Below, piece after piece: positions 46,195 through 55,937 of a DNA stretch of 64,000 nt; the first letter of the stretch is position 1; every line of letters starts with the position of its first letter. The notes beneath the pieces are model-generated. The model saw only the letters and a list, made by a program, of their open reading frames with translations. It searched no databases and was not told the origin of the DNA. The position numbers and the translations under genes are program-made. Source of the DNA: Colwellia sp. (GTDB taxonomy: Bacteria > Pseudomonadota > Gammaproteobacteria > Enterobacterales > Alteromonadaceae); assembly GCA_013215295.1 (NCBI GenBank), contig JABSOZ010000002.1:1-64000 (forward strand), in the 5' to 3' direction.

Positions 46195-48156
46195 TTACTT
46201 AGTTAGACTCAACATCAACTTGTTCAAACGTGCAACAAAGCTAGCTGGGTCTTTTAAACTGCCACGCTCTGCCAACATTGCTTGTTCAAATAAAACTTCT
46301 GTCCACTGATTAAACATCTCATCATCAGTTTCATCAGCAACATGTTTTACTAATTCATGTTCGGCATTGATTTCAAAAATAGGCAATGAATCAGGCACTT
46401 CTTGTCCAACTGATTGCATAAGTTTCATCATTTGGCTGCTCATGTCATTTTCATCTGCCACAATACAAGCCGGAGAATCAGTTAAACGTTGTGACAATTT
46501 AACGTCTTTCACTTTACCTTCAAGTGATGCTTTAATACGTGTTACAACCGTATCAAATTCTTGCTCAAGTTTTTCTTGTGCTTGTTTTGTTTCTTCGTCG
46601 TCCATATCGCCAAGATCTAAACCACCGCGAGTTACCGACTGTAATTTCTTGCCGTCAACTTCTGTTAAGTGGCTAACTAACCATTCATCAATGCGGTCAG
46701 ACATTAATAATACTTCAATGCCTTTCTTACGAAATACTTCTAAATGAGGGCTGTTTTTAGCGGCTTCAAAGCTGTCAGCAACAACATAATAAATTTTGTC
46801 CTGCCCTTCTTTCATGCGCTCTACATATTCAGGAATTGACACACTTTGTACCGAAGTATTACTTTCTGTTGAAGCAAAACGTAATAACTTAGCAACTTGT
46901 TCTTTATTAGCGTTATCTTCTGCAGGGCCTTCTTTTAAAACTTGACCAAACTCATTCCAGAAAATTTGGTATTGTTCTTGGTCTTTCTTACCAAGTTTTT
47001 CTAACATTTTAAGTACACGTTTAGTACAGCCCTTGCGGATTGCTTGTGTAATTTTATTATCTTGTAAAATTTCACGAGAAACGTTTAACGGTAAATCATT
47101 AGAGTCTAATAAACCTTTTACAAAACGTAAATAAGTTGGCATAAACTGTTCAGCGTCATCCATTATAAATACACGTTGTACAAATAACTTTAAGCCATGC
47201 TGTTTTTCACGGTTATGCATATCAAATGGTGCTTTACTAGGAATATAAAGCAATGAAGTATATTCAGTTTTACCTTCTACTTTATTATGTTCCCATAAAA
47301 GTGGGTCACCAAAGTCATGTGATACATGCTTATAGAATTCTTTATATTCTTCATCAGAAATTTCTGATTTTTCACGCGTCCAAAGTGCAGTTGCTTTGTT
47401 TACAGGTTCCCATAATGCTGGAACAGCATCGCGTGCTTCTACCCCATAAGTAGTTATTTTATCTTCATCATCTTTAACTTCTGCAACCGCTTCAACTGCA
47501 GGAACTTCTGCGGTTAGCATTTCAACAGAAACTGAAATGTGATCAGAATATTTAGTAACGATTGACTTTAAACGCCAGTCATCAGCAAACTCTTTCTCTT
47601 CTTCTTTTAAATGAAGAATAATATCGGTACCGCGGTTTGATTTTTCAATTTTGGCAGTAGTGAATTCACCTTCACCAGCACTTGACCATTCAACACCTTC
47701 AGAGGCATCAACGCCAGCAGCGCGAGAACGTACAGTTACTGAGTCAGCAACGATAAATGCAGAATAAAAACCAACACCAAACTGACCGATTAATTGTGAA
47801 TCTGAAGCCTGGTCACCAGAAAGCTCCGAGAAAAACTCAGCGGTTCCTGATTTTGCAATAGTGCCTAAATGTTCAACGATTTGGTCATGTGTCATGCCAA
47901 TACCGTTATCAGAAATAGTAAGCGTATTGTTTTCTTTATTGCAACTTACACGTACGCGTAAATCGCCATCACCTGCGTATAAAGTATCATCGGAAAGCGC
48001 TTTAAAGCGAAGTTTGTCAGCGGCATCGGCAGCATTTGACACTAACTCACGTAAGAAAATTTCTTTGTTTGAGTAAAGTGAGTGGATCATTAATTTAAGT
48101 AGTTTAGCGTTATCAGTTGCAAACTGATGATTTTCTTTTTGGCCTATTTCTGACAT
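46195..48156 (-). CDS. htpG: Molecular chaperone HtpG (Hsp90)
   Basis: The 653-residue dimeric ATP-dependent chaperone has the GHKL ATPase domain (about 1-235: [59 protein letters not shown]). The middle domain has the catalytic arginine region [13 protein letters not shown], and a C-terminal dimerisation domain follows. Length is slightly above E. coli HtpG (624), mainly through an acidic insertion near 218-235. A sigma-32 type promoter is visible upstream. Confidence 0.98.
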   Translation of the reverse strand: MSEIGQKENHQFATDNAKLLKLMIHSLYSNKEIFLRELVSNAADAADKLRFKALSDDTLYAGDGDLRVRVSCNKENNTLTISDNGIGMTHDQIVEHLGTIAKSGTAEFFSELSGDQASDSQLIGQFGVGFYSAFIVADSVTVRSRAAGVDASEGVEWSSAGEGEFTTAKIEKSNRGTDIILHLKEEEKEFADDWRLKSIVTKYSDHISVSVEMLTAEVPAVEAVAEVKDDEDKITTYGVEARDAVPALWEPVNKATALWTREKSEISDEEYKEFYKHVSHDFGDPLLWEHNKVEGKTEYTSLLYIPSKAPFDMHNREKQHGLKLFVQRVFIMDDAEQFMPTYLRFVKGLLDSNDLPLNVSREILQDNKITQAIRKGCTKRVLKMLEKLGKKDQEQYQIFWNEFGQVLKEGPAEDNANKEQVAKLLRFASTESNTSVQSVSIPEYVERMKEGQDKIYYVVADSFEAAKNSPHLEVFRKKGIEVLLMSDRIDEWLVSHLTEVDGKKLQSVTRGGLDLGDMDDEETKQAQEKLEQEFDTVVTRIKASLEGKVKDVKLSQRLTDSPACIVADENDMSSQMMKLMQSVGQEVPDSLPIFEINAEHELVKHVADETDDEMFNQWTEVLFEQAMLAERGSLKDPASFVARLNKLMLSLTK

Positions 48157-48229
48157 TTGAAATACTTCCTAGGATTATCTGTGTTTTAAAGCGAGTATTG
48201 AAAATACGATACTCGTGTTGATAGTTAAC

Positions 48230-48257
48230 ATGTGGGGGTAGCGAAAACGTTTTCAAG
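48230..48257 (-). promoter_or_regulatory. Sigma-32 (heat-shock) promoter of htpG
   Basis: On the minus strand CTTGAAA (48251-48257) and CCCCACAT (48230-48237) are separated by 13 bp. This is very close to the RpoH consensus CTTGAAA-N13/15-CCCCATnT. Transcription would start near 48222, about 65 nt upstream of the htpG start codon. Confidence 0.85.
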
Positions 48258-48458
48258 CAAAAAATCAAAATACCTTAGATAAACCCCGACTCTCTCGCTA
48301 ACTCTCGTCGATCTTTAATTTTATTATCTGCTTTTCGAATATCTTTCATCACAAATGATGATTTCTTTCAACGATCACTATCCTTACTTTGGACCGCTAG
48401 CTCGCTATAAGCCTGTTACTCTTTAACAGTTTTGTTTGTTGTTGAAATTAAACTCAAA

Positions 48459-49613
48459 CTAAAACGATACTTCTTCACCTTCATTCAATATGTGTAAAGG
48501 GACTTGAGAATTCATTGTTTCATGCATATGTAATAATCGTAACAAAGCAGAGTGAGAACTATGATCACCCATTTTCCAGCTAGCATTTCCGTAGCCCCAA
48601 GGGATCATCACTTTACAATTTAGCTCTTGGGCTGCCATTAATGCGTCCTCAGGCGTGGTATGAACATAGCGATACCAAGAACCATTCTCTTTATGAAAAT
48701 ATGAAGCAATAGGCATTAAGCACACATCCATATCACCATATCGTTGTTGGATTTCTTTAAAATGATCTGAATACCCGGTATCGCCAGCAAAAAATATTCG
48801 TTGACCTTCGTGTTCGATAACCCACCCTCCCCAAAGCGTTGTATCTTTATCTTCATAAAGATAAGGCACCAAAATTCGACTACTGAAATGATGTGCAGGA
48901 ACAAAATTAATAGTAAGTTCACCTAACGTTTTTTTTGAAAACCATGCCATTTCATTAATGCTATAAGCATCATTAGGAAAATGTTCTCCAAAGCCTAACG
49001 GGGTAAAATACTGAGGTTTATTCCCAATGTCCTTAATATCATCTTTATTGAAATGGTCGTAGTGAATGTGAGAATACAAAACAGCATCAACATCTTTAAT
49101 TTCATTGTCGGAAGGCCACTCGGGTAAATTTCGTTCAAAGCCCATCGATAACTTAAAAGCCCAATTTACCGGCCAGTCAAATTGTTGACTGACAGGGTCT
49201 AGTAATAAAGAACTTCCGTCTGGACTTTTAATATAAAAACTTGCGTGCCCGAGCCAACGAAAAGTAAACCCGGTATTTATCTTTGCAAGGGTTTGCTTGC
49301 CAATAAAACGACAATTTTCAGCCGGAGAGTTACATTCAACCAACGGAGAAGGTTCATAACAATTTTCTTTACAGGTAATTGGATAATTTTTCTTTTCAGG
49401 ATATAAATTAGAAAAACGTAAGGGATCAATGGAGTTTTTTTGATATTTTATTATTGAGTCCGCTTGCTCAATACGTTTGACCTGATTATTAGAAGTACAA
49501 CCGACAGCTAACAGAAAGGTCAATATGATGCTAATTCGATGCAAGTTATTAATCTTTCGATTAAGATTGCTATTTTTAGTGTTTATTTGGGCATTAATAC
49601 TCATGATTATCAT
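48459..49613 (-). CDS. Metallo-beta-lactamase-fold lipoprotein, NAPE-PLD/UlaG-like
   Basis: The 384-residue protein has an N-terminal hydrophobic segment ending in AVGC (about residue 39), a likely lipobox, preceded by an unusually long basic N-terminus. ATG at codon 4 is an alternative start. The MBL domain has LGHASFYIKSPDGSSLLLDPV, the metal motif SHIHYDHF, PAHHFSSR and FFAGDTGYSD, the layout of NAPE-PLD-like hydrolases. It lies between recR and htpG, which are adjacent in E. coli. The substrate is unknown, perhaps a lipid phosphodiester. Confidence 0.82.
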   Translation of the reverse strand: MIIMSINAQINTKNSNLNRKINNLHRISIILTFLLAVGCTSNNQVKRIEQADSIIKYQKNSIDPLRFSNLYPEKKNYPITCKENCYEPSPLVECNSPAENCRFIGKQTLAKINTGFTFRWLGHASFYIKSPDGSSLLLDPVSQQFDWPVNWAFKLSMGFERNLPEWPSDNEIKDVDAVLYSHIHYDHFNKDDIKDIGNKPQYFTPLGFGEHFPNDAYSINEMAWFSKKTLGELTINFVPAHHFSSRILVPYLYEDKDTTLWGGWVIEHEGQRIFFAGDTGYSDHFKEIQQRYGDMDVCLMPIASYFHKENGSWYRYVHTTPEDALMAAQELNCKVMIPWGYGNASWKMGDHSSHSALLRLLHMHETMNSQVPLHILNEGEEVSF

Positions 49614-49654
49614 GATCTCAATTCAATATTTTATCATTCAAATTTGCACGAAAA

Positions 49655-50260
49655 TTAAAAGCTATAAATTTTCCGCCCCGACAATGCGTGCGATAACGTA
49701 TTGCCGTCAACATATTCCAATTCGCCACCAACAGGTACGCCATGGGCAATTCGAGAAATAATCACCTGATGCTTCTTAGCCAGTTCAGCAATAAAATGAG
49801 CGGTAGCTTCACCTTCAACGGTAGGATTGGTTGCTAAAATTATTTCTTTAAATTGGTTAGTCGCCAGTTGTTCTTCTAAAATGTCCAAGCCTAAATCGTC
49901 TGGCCCAATCCCATCAAGCGGCGATAAGTGCCCCATTAAAATGAAATACCTTCCTTGAAATTCACCCGTTTGTTCTATCGCTATAACATCCCCTGGGCTT
50001 TCTACAATACAAAGCTGTTGGTTAATAAGACGTTTAGCACTTTGACAAATTTCACAGGTATCGTCTTCAGTAAAATTTCGACATTGTGAGCAATGACCTA
50101 CATTTTCCATCGCCACCTTTAATGTTCCGGCAAGTTTAGCGCCACCAATACGATTACGTTCAAGTAAATGAAACGCCATACGCTGAGCTGATTTAGCACC
50201 AACGCCCGGTAAACATTTAAGTGAATTAATTAACTCTTGAACAAGTGGACTAAATTTCAT
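49655..50260 (-). CDS. recR: Recombination mediator protein RecR
   Basis: The 201-residue protein has the same length as E. coli RecR and works with RecF and RecO to load RecA at gaps. The helix-hairpin-helix [20 protein letters not shown] is at about residues 14-33, the zinc finger CSQC...CEIC at about 57-72, and a Toprim domain ([29 protein letters not shown]) follows. dnaX and ybaB, its usual upstream partners, are not present; an MFS gene lies there instead. Confidence 0.97.
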   Translation of the reverse strand: MKFSPLVQELINSLKCLPGVGAKSAQRMAFHLLERNRIGGAKLAGTLKVAMENVGHCSQCRNFTEDDTCEICQSAKRLINQQLCIVESPGDVIAIEQTGEFQGRYFILMGHLSPLDGIGPDDLGLDILEEQLATNQFKEIILATNPTVEGEATAHFIAELAKKHQVIISRIAHGVPVGGELEYVDGNTLSHALSGRKIYSF

Positions 50261-50402
50261 AACAACCTTAACAGCAAAATGGGTCTGATTTATAACGAAC
50301 GGAGTTTATCATTTGGATAATAAAAACCAAGGTAAATTATTCTCTCTCCGATAAAATAATACGTTATGATGTATACAGAATAATTATCATAAATAAACAG
50401 CT

Positions 50403-51671
50403 ATGTTATCCAATATCATTATTACCCTCGCATTATTATTTATTAGTGCTTTTTGCTTATCTCGATATTTTGCCTTGCCAAAAAACATTTGGTTATTGTT
50501 TGTTGCTCAGCCTTTAGTGATGGCAGCATCTCCTGTAATTGTTTTCATTGGCGGTATATTGTCAACGAGCATGGCAAGTGATCCATCTCTAGCTACCCTC
50601 CCCGTAACAATAATGATTTTAGGTGTTGCATGTGGCGCTATTCCTGCCGCCATGCTTGCAAAAAACAAAGGCCGTCGTTTTGCAATTTTCACCGGCTATA
50701 GCTGTGGTTTATTGGCGGCGTTAACAGCTATGGTATCAGCCATTATTTCCAGCTTTGAACTTTTTGTATTTGCAGGTTTATTATTTGGTATTAGTACTTC
50801 ATTTATACAACAATTACGTTTTGCCGCGATAGAAAGTATAAAAGACGATAAAGATATTCCTACCGTGTTATCTATTCTCATGTTGAGTGGAATTTTTTCT
50901 GCATTCTTAGGCCCTGAAATTGCCGTTGCAGCTAAAGACTGGTTAGTTTCTCCACATGGTTACGCAGGGTCATTTTTGGTTTTAGCCGGTTTAATCGTTT
51001 GTGCAATGATTATCATGCTGAGCTTTAAAAACACACACATTGAAAATCATCAACAAGTCGGTGACACTCGCCCGTTAAGTGAAATAATTAAACAACCTAT
51101 TTTTATTATTGCGATTTTATCTGCGGCAATTGGTTTTGCGTTAATGAGTTATTTAATGACGGCCACACCTTTAAGCATGCATCAAATGCAAGGTCATAGC
51201 TTAAATGATACCAAGTGGGTCATCCAGAGCCACATTGCTGCTATGTTTATCCCGTCTCTTTTTACCGCATGGTTAGTTAAAAAGATTGGCCTAAAAAGTT
51301 TGATGCTAATAGGTACTGTTATTTATGCGATAGTCACTGTAGTGGCACTTTCTGGCGAACAAGTCGTACATTATTGGTGGGCACTTATTTTATTAGGTAT
51401 TGGTTGGAATTTTTTATTTTTAACCGGCACAACCTTACTGCCACAAAGTTATAGACCAAGTGAACGTCATAAGGTACAAGCGATTAATGACTTTATTATT
51501 TTTGGCTTACAAGCAACAGCATCGTTACTAGCGGGTTGGGTTTTATTTAAAGCTGGCTGGCACATGGTGGTACTGACCAGTATGCCATTTATCGCAATAC
51601 TGTTTGCAGTGACCTGGTTTTATTATATTAAAGACAGAAAAAAAGCCACCAATATGGCAGCTCAATCATAG
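50403..51671 (+). CDS. Major facilitator superfamily transporter
   Basis: The 422-residue protein has about twelve membrane helices. The loop 2-3 motif AAMLAKNKGRRFAIFTGY matches the MFS motif G-x-x-x-D-R-x-G-R-R loosely, with the aspartate replaced. A central cytoplasmic loop near residue 210 (KNTHIENHQQVGDTRPLSEII) separates the two halves. No substrate-specific residues are recognised. It is divergent from recR with a 142 bp spacer. Confidence 0.88.
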   Translation: MLSNIIITLALLFISAFCLSRYFALPKNIWLLFVAQPLVMAASPVIVFIGGILSTSMASDPSLATLPVTIMILGVACGAIPAAMLAKNKGRRFAIFTGYSCGLLAALTAMVSAIISSFELFVFAGLLFGISTSFIQQLRFAAIESIKDDKDIPTVLSILMLSGIFSAFLGPEIAVAAKDWLVSPHGYAGSFLVLAGLIVCAMIIMLSFKNTHIENHQQVGDTRPLSEIIKQPIFIIAILSAAIGFALMSYLMTATPLSMHQMQGHSLNDTKWVIQSHIAAMFIPSLFTAWLVKKIGLKSLMLIGTVIYAIVTVVALSGEQVVHYWWALILLGIGWNFLFLTGTTLLPQSYRPSERHKVQAINDFIIFGLQATASLLAGWVLFKAGWHMVVLTSMPFIAILFAVTWFYYIKDRKKATNMAAQS

Positions 51672-51695
51672 TTCTACAATCAGTACGCTAAATAA

Positions 51696-52265
51696 TTAAA
51701 GGTTATTGTCGTTATCTGAAAGACCAAAACCAATAGAGAATGTCATGTCGTTAGCGATTTCAAACTCTAAACCCGTTATCGCTTTATAGGCAAGACCACT
51801 ATTTTTTTCTTCACCAAAAAGTGTGCCATGGTTCGTTTGTACAACGCCAACAGCGAGCTCAATGAAGGGAGATACATTTTCGCTTAAACTTACATATTTA
51901 AAGCGTGATGTTGCCCATAAACCTAACGCTTCATAATTGCCTGAAAAAGATTGTTGTCCTTGAGAAAAGTTATTTTCGCTTTCATTTTCAACAACACCAT
52001 TAAAATGAGCCTTAGCATAATGAAGTGATATTTCAGTGGATAATTGCCAACCTTCATTTAATTGATAATTTTTACCTAAACCGAATGAAACTTCAGGTAC
52101 TAAATCTATTTCAATATGGCTTAAATCTAGGTTTGCTAAATCATCATAATGCGTTAGGCCAAAACCAACAAATTTATAAGACTCATCATCGGCCGCCGCT
52201 GAGAAACTAGTAAAATTACTTGCTAGAACAGTACACGCAATAATTGTCGCTAAAGATTTTTTCAT
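51696..52265 (-). CDS. Secreted outer-membrane beta-barrel-like protein
   Basis: Three ATGs in a row (52271, 52268, 52265) follow AAGGA; the third has the best spacing and gives 189 residues. A signal peptide ends near SFSAAA. The mature part has alternating amphipathic strands (YKFVGFGLTHYDDL, IEIDLVPEVSFGLGKNYQL, STEISLHYAKAHF, LGLWATSRFKYVSL, FIELAVGVVQT) typical of small barrels. It ends in DNDNNL rather than the usual terminal aromatic residue. It follows an HTH gene and a DUF2975 gene. Confidence 0.72.
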   Translation of the reverse strand: MKKSLATIIACTVLASNFTSFSAAADDESYKFVGFGLTHYDDLANLDLSHIEIDLVPEVSFGLGKNYQLNEGWQLSTEISLHYAKAHFNGVVENESENNFSQGQQSFSGNYEALGLWATSRFKYVSLSENVSPFIELAVGVVQTNHGTLFGEEKNSGLAYKAITGLEFEIANDMTFSIGFGLSDNDNNL

Positions 52266-52278
52266 CATCATTCCTTGT

Positions 52279-52488
52279 TTATTCATTTACTTCATAAATT
52301 AAAATATCACCTGGCTGACATTCTAAGGTTTTGCATATCGCTTCAAGCGTTGAGAATCGTATTGCTTTTGCTCGTCCACTTTTAAGCACCGATAAATTTT
52401 GTGCTGTAATACCTACTGACAGAGCAAGATCGTTTAATTTCATTTTTCGCCTCGCCAACATGACGTCCAGCTCAATAATCATAGCCAC
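52279..52488 (-). CDS. Small Cro/C1-type HTH regulator (YozG-like)
   Basis: The 69-residue protein is a single helix-turn-helix: LDVMLARRKMKLNDLALSVGITAQNLSVLKSGRAKAIRFSTLEAICKTLECQPGDILIYE. This is the compact YozG-type regulator typically encoded beside DUF2975 membrane proteins. Its start overlaps the DUF2975 stop at one base, and the barrel gene follows directly, so the three genes form one operon. Confidence 0.9.
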   Translation of the reverse strand: MAMIIELDVMLARRKMKLNDLALSVGITAQNLSVLKSGRAKAIRFSTLEAICKTLECQPGDILIYEVNE

Positions 52489-53081
52489 TAGATCACCAAC
52501 TCCTGCTCTTGATGCAAACTAGTTGCTTCATTCATTATCCAAGCAATTACGTATATGACTAAACCTATTAATAAAAGCCTTAACTCCTCTGAGCCTAAGC
52601 TCATGTATATCGCTAACGAATCAGAGGCGCCTGAAAATCGTAAGACCAAGGTTACAACTACCGGGTATAAAAGCTTCAATGCAATCCAAGCAAGCAGCAC
52701 AGTACCAATATTCTTAATACATTGAATATTGGCAGTGGTAAAAACTAATCCTTGCTGATATAAGCCAAATAACTTAAATAATGAGAAATAAATAAGAAGA
52801 CTAGGCAATAGGTCCGCAGTGCCCAAAATAACTAACGCGTTAAACCCTTCACCCGTTAAGGCTTGTGCCAAATTCTCCCAACTACCCGAGAAATCAATAT
52901 TTACTGCCGAAGAGAAAAAATAGAATTTTTCAGAAAGTTCAAATGTTCCGTCAACATTACTACCATACATGACCAATAAGGTATAACTAGCAACTTGCAT
53001 AAGAAGAAAGAGCGCAACTAATGCACGCACTATTTTACTGACGGTTGGAATACTTTGATGCTGAAACATAAAACTCATCAT
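52488..53081 (-). CDS. DUF2975 family membrane protein
   Basis: The 197-residue protein has four predicted membrane helices (about 20-40, 85-110, 125-150, 165-185) and matches the DUF2975 pattern, including the polar loop FGLYQQGLVFTTANIQCIKNIGTVLLAW. DUF2975 proteins are regularly paired with a downstream small HTH regulator, as here. A membrane signal-responsive partner of the HTH protein is a reasonable inference but untested. Confidence 0.88.
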   Translation of the reverse strand: MMSFMFQHQSIPTVSKIVRALVALFLLMQVASYTLLVMYGSNVDGTFELSEKFYFFSSAVNIDFSGSWENLAQALTGEGFNALVILGTADLLPSLLIYFSLFKLFGLYQQGLVFTTANIQCIKNIGTVLLAWIALKLLYPVVVTLVLRFSGASDSLAIYMSLGSEELRLLLIGLVIYVIAWIMNEATSLHQEQELVI

Positions 53082-53180
53082 GTGAACTCATTCAATAAGC
53101 TTAATCTAGCATAAAACCAACAAATAACAATTGATTTTTACCGTAAAACGATAAAAATAATATCATATCCATCATATATA

Positions 53181-54098
53181 TTATGGAACAGCTTGACCAT
53201 TTCTCGCTTCAAATAACCGATACCAATCTTCGCGACTATAGTTAAGTTCAAGCGCAACCTTTGCCGCAACAATCCGCTCTGGTGTTGTAGAGCCAATAAT
53301 TGGAAATATGTCAGCCGGATGCTTTAATAACCAAGCTAAAATAACTTGCCAAGCTTCACAGCCATATTTTTGCGCTTGCAACGTTAACTCACCCGAAATA
53401 CGTTGCTTATCTTCGTGAGAGAATGTATTTCCCCAAGCATCATAAGCAACGCCTCCTAATGGGCACCATGCAATGGGTGATATATTATTTTGTTGACATT
53501 GATCCAATGTGCCGTCATTGAGTGTATCAATATTATGAATATTAATTTCCACTTGGTTAACTAACAACGGTGAATCTAAAACACTCTGCAACATAGAAAC
53601 TTGCGAAGGCTTGAAGTTACTGACACCAAAATGTGACACTTTACCGCTGGCTCTAAGTTGATTGAAAGTTTCAGCCACTTCATGAATATCAAATAAATAA
53701 TCTGGACGATGTAATAGAAAAAGGTCAAGTTGCTCTATGTTCAGCCTTTTTAAAGAACCTTCAACACTCGACAAGATATAACCTTTGCTGAAATCATACC
53801 GGGTTGGTGCAGACGAATTTTCATCATTTTTCGGGCGAATACTCGCCTTGGAAGTGATAAGCATTTGCTCCCGCAAATGAGGCGATTGCTTTAACAGTTC
53901 TCCAAATAATTGTTCACTTGCCCCACCACCGTAAATATCAGCATGGTCAAAATGATTATATCCAGCATCAATCGCGCTATGAACAGCAAGTTTACCTTTA
54001 GCAATATCATTAACCGATTGATCACCTGCAATTCGCATACAACCATAGATTAATCGTGATGACTGAAGATCACTGTTTCCTAAACTATAACTTCTCAT
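53181..54098 (-). CDS. Aldo/keto reductase (YdhF-like)
   Basis: The 305-residue protein is an NADPH-dependent TIM-barrel oxidoreductase. The catalytic tetrad is visible as D and Y in HFDHADIYGGGASEQLFGELL, K in LITSKASI and H in LDLFLLHRPD. The C-terminal cofactor-binding part has IIGSTTPERI. Overall it resembles E. coli YdhF (298). The physiological carbonyl substrate is unknown. It is a single gene, divergent from lgt. Confidence 0.9.
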   Translation of the reverse strand: MRSYSLGNSDLQSSRLIYGCMRIAGDQSVNDIAKGKLAVHSAIDAGYNHFDHADIYGGGASEQLFGELLKQSPHLREQMLITSKASIRPKNDENSSAPTRYDFSKGYILSSVEGSLKRLNIEQLDLFLLHRPDYLFDIHEVAETFNQLRASGKVSHFGVSNFKPSQVSMLQSVLDSPLLVNQVEINIHNIDTLNDGTLDQCQQNNISPIAWCPLGGVAYDAWGNTFSHEDKQRISGELTLQAQKYGCEAWQVILAWLLKHPADIFPIIGSTTPERIVAAKVALELNYSREDWYRLFEARNGQAVP

Positions 54099-54206
54099 TA
54101 CAACTTTACTCTCGTTTTATCGCGAATTGACTGACATAATAGCGACTTTATAGTTGTTGTTCATCAATAACTCACTCATTGCATACGTATAAATAAGGTT
54201 TTTTCA

Positions 54207-54995
54207 TTGCAACATTTTATTTGGGATATTGATCCAGTTTTACTTTCTATAGGTCCGTTGACGATTCATTGGTATGGCGCGCTGTTTGCTGCAGCAATAA
54301 TGTCAGGTTTGCAAGTGATGAAGTGGGTTTATCAAACAGAAAAGAAGCCCCTTGAAGCACTAGACAATTTATTAATGTATGCCGTATTGGGTATTATTAT
54401 TGGTGCTCGCTTAGGCCATTGTTTTTTCTACGATCCACAATATTACTTTGCCAACCCTTTGAAGATCATCGCAATATGGGAAGGAGGCCTTGCTAGCCAT
54501 GGTGGTGGCTTAGGCGTTATTATTGCGCTCGGGCTATATGCAAGAAAGTATAAAGAAAACTATCTCTGGCTACTCGACCGAGCAGCTATTTGTACCGCAC
54601 TATTTGGTGTTTTTGTTCGATCAGCGAACTTCGTAAACTCAGAAATATTAGGGGTCGCAAGTGATGCTCCTTGGGCTATTATTTTCGCACGTATTGATAA
54701 TATACCTCGCCATCCAGCCCAACTTTATGAAGCAGTTTCTTATTTACTGATTTTTATCATTCTTTTCTTCGTTTATAAAAAATTGAAAGACAAAACGCCG
54801 CAGGGTTCATTGTTAGGTCTATTTTTAATATTAATTTTCACCGCAAGATTTTTAGTTGAATCCGTAAAAGTTAAACAAGCCGCTTATGAGTCAATATGGG
54901 TATTAAATACCGGACAAATGCTCAGTATTCCTTTTTTTATTACGGGCATCGTTTTATTAATTTGGTCGTTATCGACTAAAAACAAACAAAAATAG
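54207..54995 (+). CDS. lgt: Prolipoprotein diacylglyceryl transferase, short atypical form
   Basis: The 262-residue membrane enzyme transfers diacylglycerol to the lipobox cysteine. It starts at TTG 54207 with AAGG eight bases upstream. About seven membrane helices are present. HWYG is at 21-24, WEGGLASHGGGLG contains His98, and VRSANFVNSEILG aligns Arg138, Asn141 and Glu146 with the E. coli catalytic-site residues 143, 146 and 151. PRHPAQLYEA follows. It is shorter than E. coli Lgt (291), its GRLGNFINGE motif is altered, and thyA is not next to it. It may be a second, acquired copy. Confidence 0.88.
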   Translation: MQHFIWDIDPVLLSIGPLTIHWYGALFAAAIMSGLQVMKWVYQTEKKPLEALDNLLMYAVLGIIIGARLGHCFFYDPQYYFANPLKIIAIWEGGLASHGGGLGVIIALGLYARKYKENYLWLLDRAAICTALFGVFVRSANFVNSEILGVASDAPWAIIFARIDNIPRHPAQLYEAVSYLLIFIILFFVYKKLKDKTPQGSLLGLFLILIFTARFLVESVKVKQAAYESIWVLNTGQMLSIPFFITGIVLLIWSLSTKNKQK

Positions 54996-55013
54996 ACATT
55001 GAGAAAATAGATA

Positions 55014-55850
55014 ATGAGTAAAAAATATTACGTTGTATGGAAAGGCGCAAAAACAGGTGTGTTTGACAATTGGTCTACGGTTCAATCAGTTACATCAGGA
55101 CGCGCAGACGCACAGTTTATGGGCTTTCCTTCACAAACTGAAGCAGAAGCTGCTTTTAAGTTAACTTATACGAAAGCATTAACACAGCGTTCTTTAAAAA
55201 CACCACCACGCACAGGAGGTGAATACCCAGCAGCCGCTAGAACAGCAAGTTCCTCTGCAAGTAAAATGATAAGCTCAGCAAAACCGGCAGGCAGCACGGT
55301 ACGCAGTGATCGTGAAGTAACAAAATCAAATATTGATATTTATTGTGATGGTGCGTGTTCGCCAAATCCTGGAAAATCAGGAACAGGCGTAGCTGTTTAT
55401 CATCAAGGTGAGATTAACAGCCTTTGGTACGGCGCATTTAATGCCAATGGTACCAACAATACTGCCGAATTAATTGGCATGCTACAGGCATTTAAATTGG
55501 CAAAAGCCTATATTAATGCAAATCCCGATAAAACGATCCAAGTGTTATCTGATTCGAAATATTCTATCGATAGCATCACAAAGTGGGCAACGGGTTGGAA
55601 AAATAAAGGTTGGAAGAAAGCTAACGGTGAAGCGATTAAAAACCCTGAATTAGTAAAAACATGCTACAGCCTTTATCAAGAAATCAAAAAGCATATATCA
55701 ATTACCCATGTTAAAGGTCATGCAAATATTGAAGGTAATGAATTAGCAGATCGCATGGCGGTACTTGCCAGAACATCTCAAGAAGTTGGTTTTTTACAAT
55801 ACGAAAAGAAAATAAATATCAGCGAAATATTAGCGACAGAACCTGGATAA
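55014..55850 (+). CDS. Ribonuclease H with N-terminal viroplasmin/hybrid-binding domain
   Basis: The 278-residue protein has an N-terminal viroplasmin-type domain (residues 3-52: KKYYVVWKGAKTGVFDNW, FMGFPSQTEAEAAF), a Ser/Ala/Arg linker (about 60-105) and an RNase HI domain. The catalytic carboxylates are Asp112 (IDIYCDGACSPNPG), Glu152 (NNTAELIGML), Asp180 (VLSDSKYSID) and Asp246 (GNELADRMA). It should cut RNA in RNA-DNA hybrids. It begins 18 bp after lgt and ends at a terminator, so it is co-transcribed with lgt. It is probably an extra copy beside a normal rnhA elsewhere. Confidence 0.9.
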   Translation: MSKKYYVVWKGAKTGVFDNWSTVQSVTSGRADAQFMGFPSQTEAEAAFKLTYTKALTQRSLKTPPRTGGEYPAAARTASSSASKMISSAKPAGSTVRSDREVTKSNIDIYCDGACSPNPGKSGTGVAVYHQGEINSLWYGAFNANGTNNTAELIGMLQAFKLAKAYINANPDKTIQVLSDSKYSIDSITKWATGWKNKGWKKANGEAIKNPELVKTCYSLYQEIKKHISITHVKGHANIEGNELADRMAVLARTSQEVGFLQYEKKINISEILATEPG

Positions 55851-55911
55851 CCAATAAATACCTACAAAACCTACAGGCCATAAATTAGTCTAGGCGTAGT
55901 GATCAAGTAAA

Positions 55912-55937
55912 AAGCCTCCCTCACATGGAGGTTTTTT
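55912..55937 (+). terminator. Terminator after the lgt-RNase H pair
   Basis: The stem CCTCC/GGAGG, with flanking A-T pairs and a six-base loop, is followed by TTTTTT, 65 bp after the RNase H stop. Confidence 0.82.
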
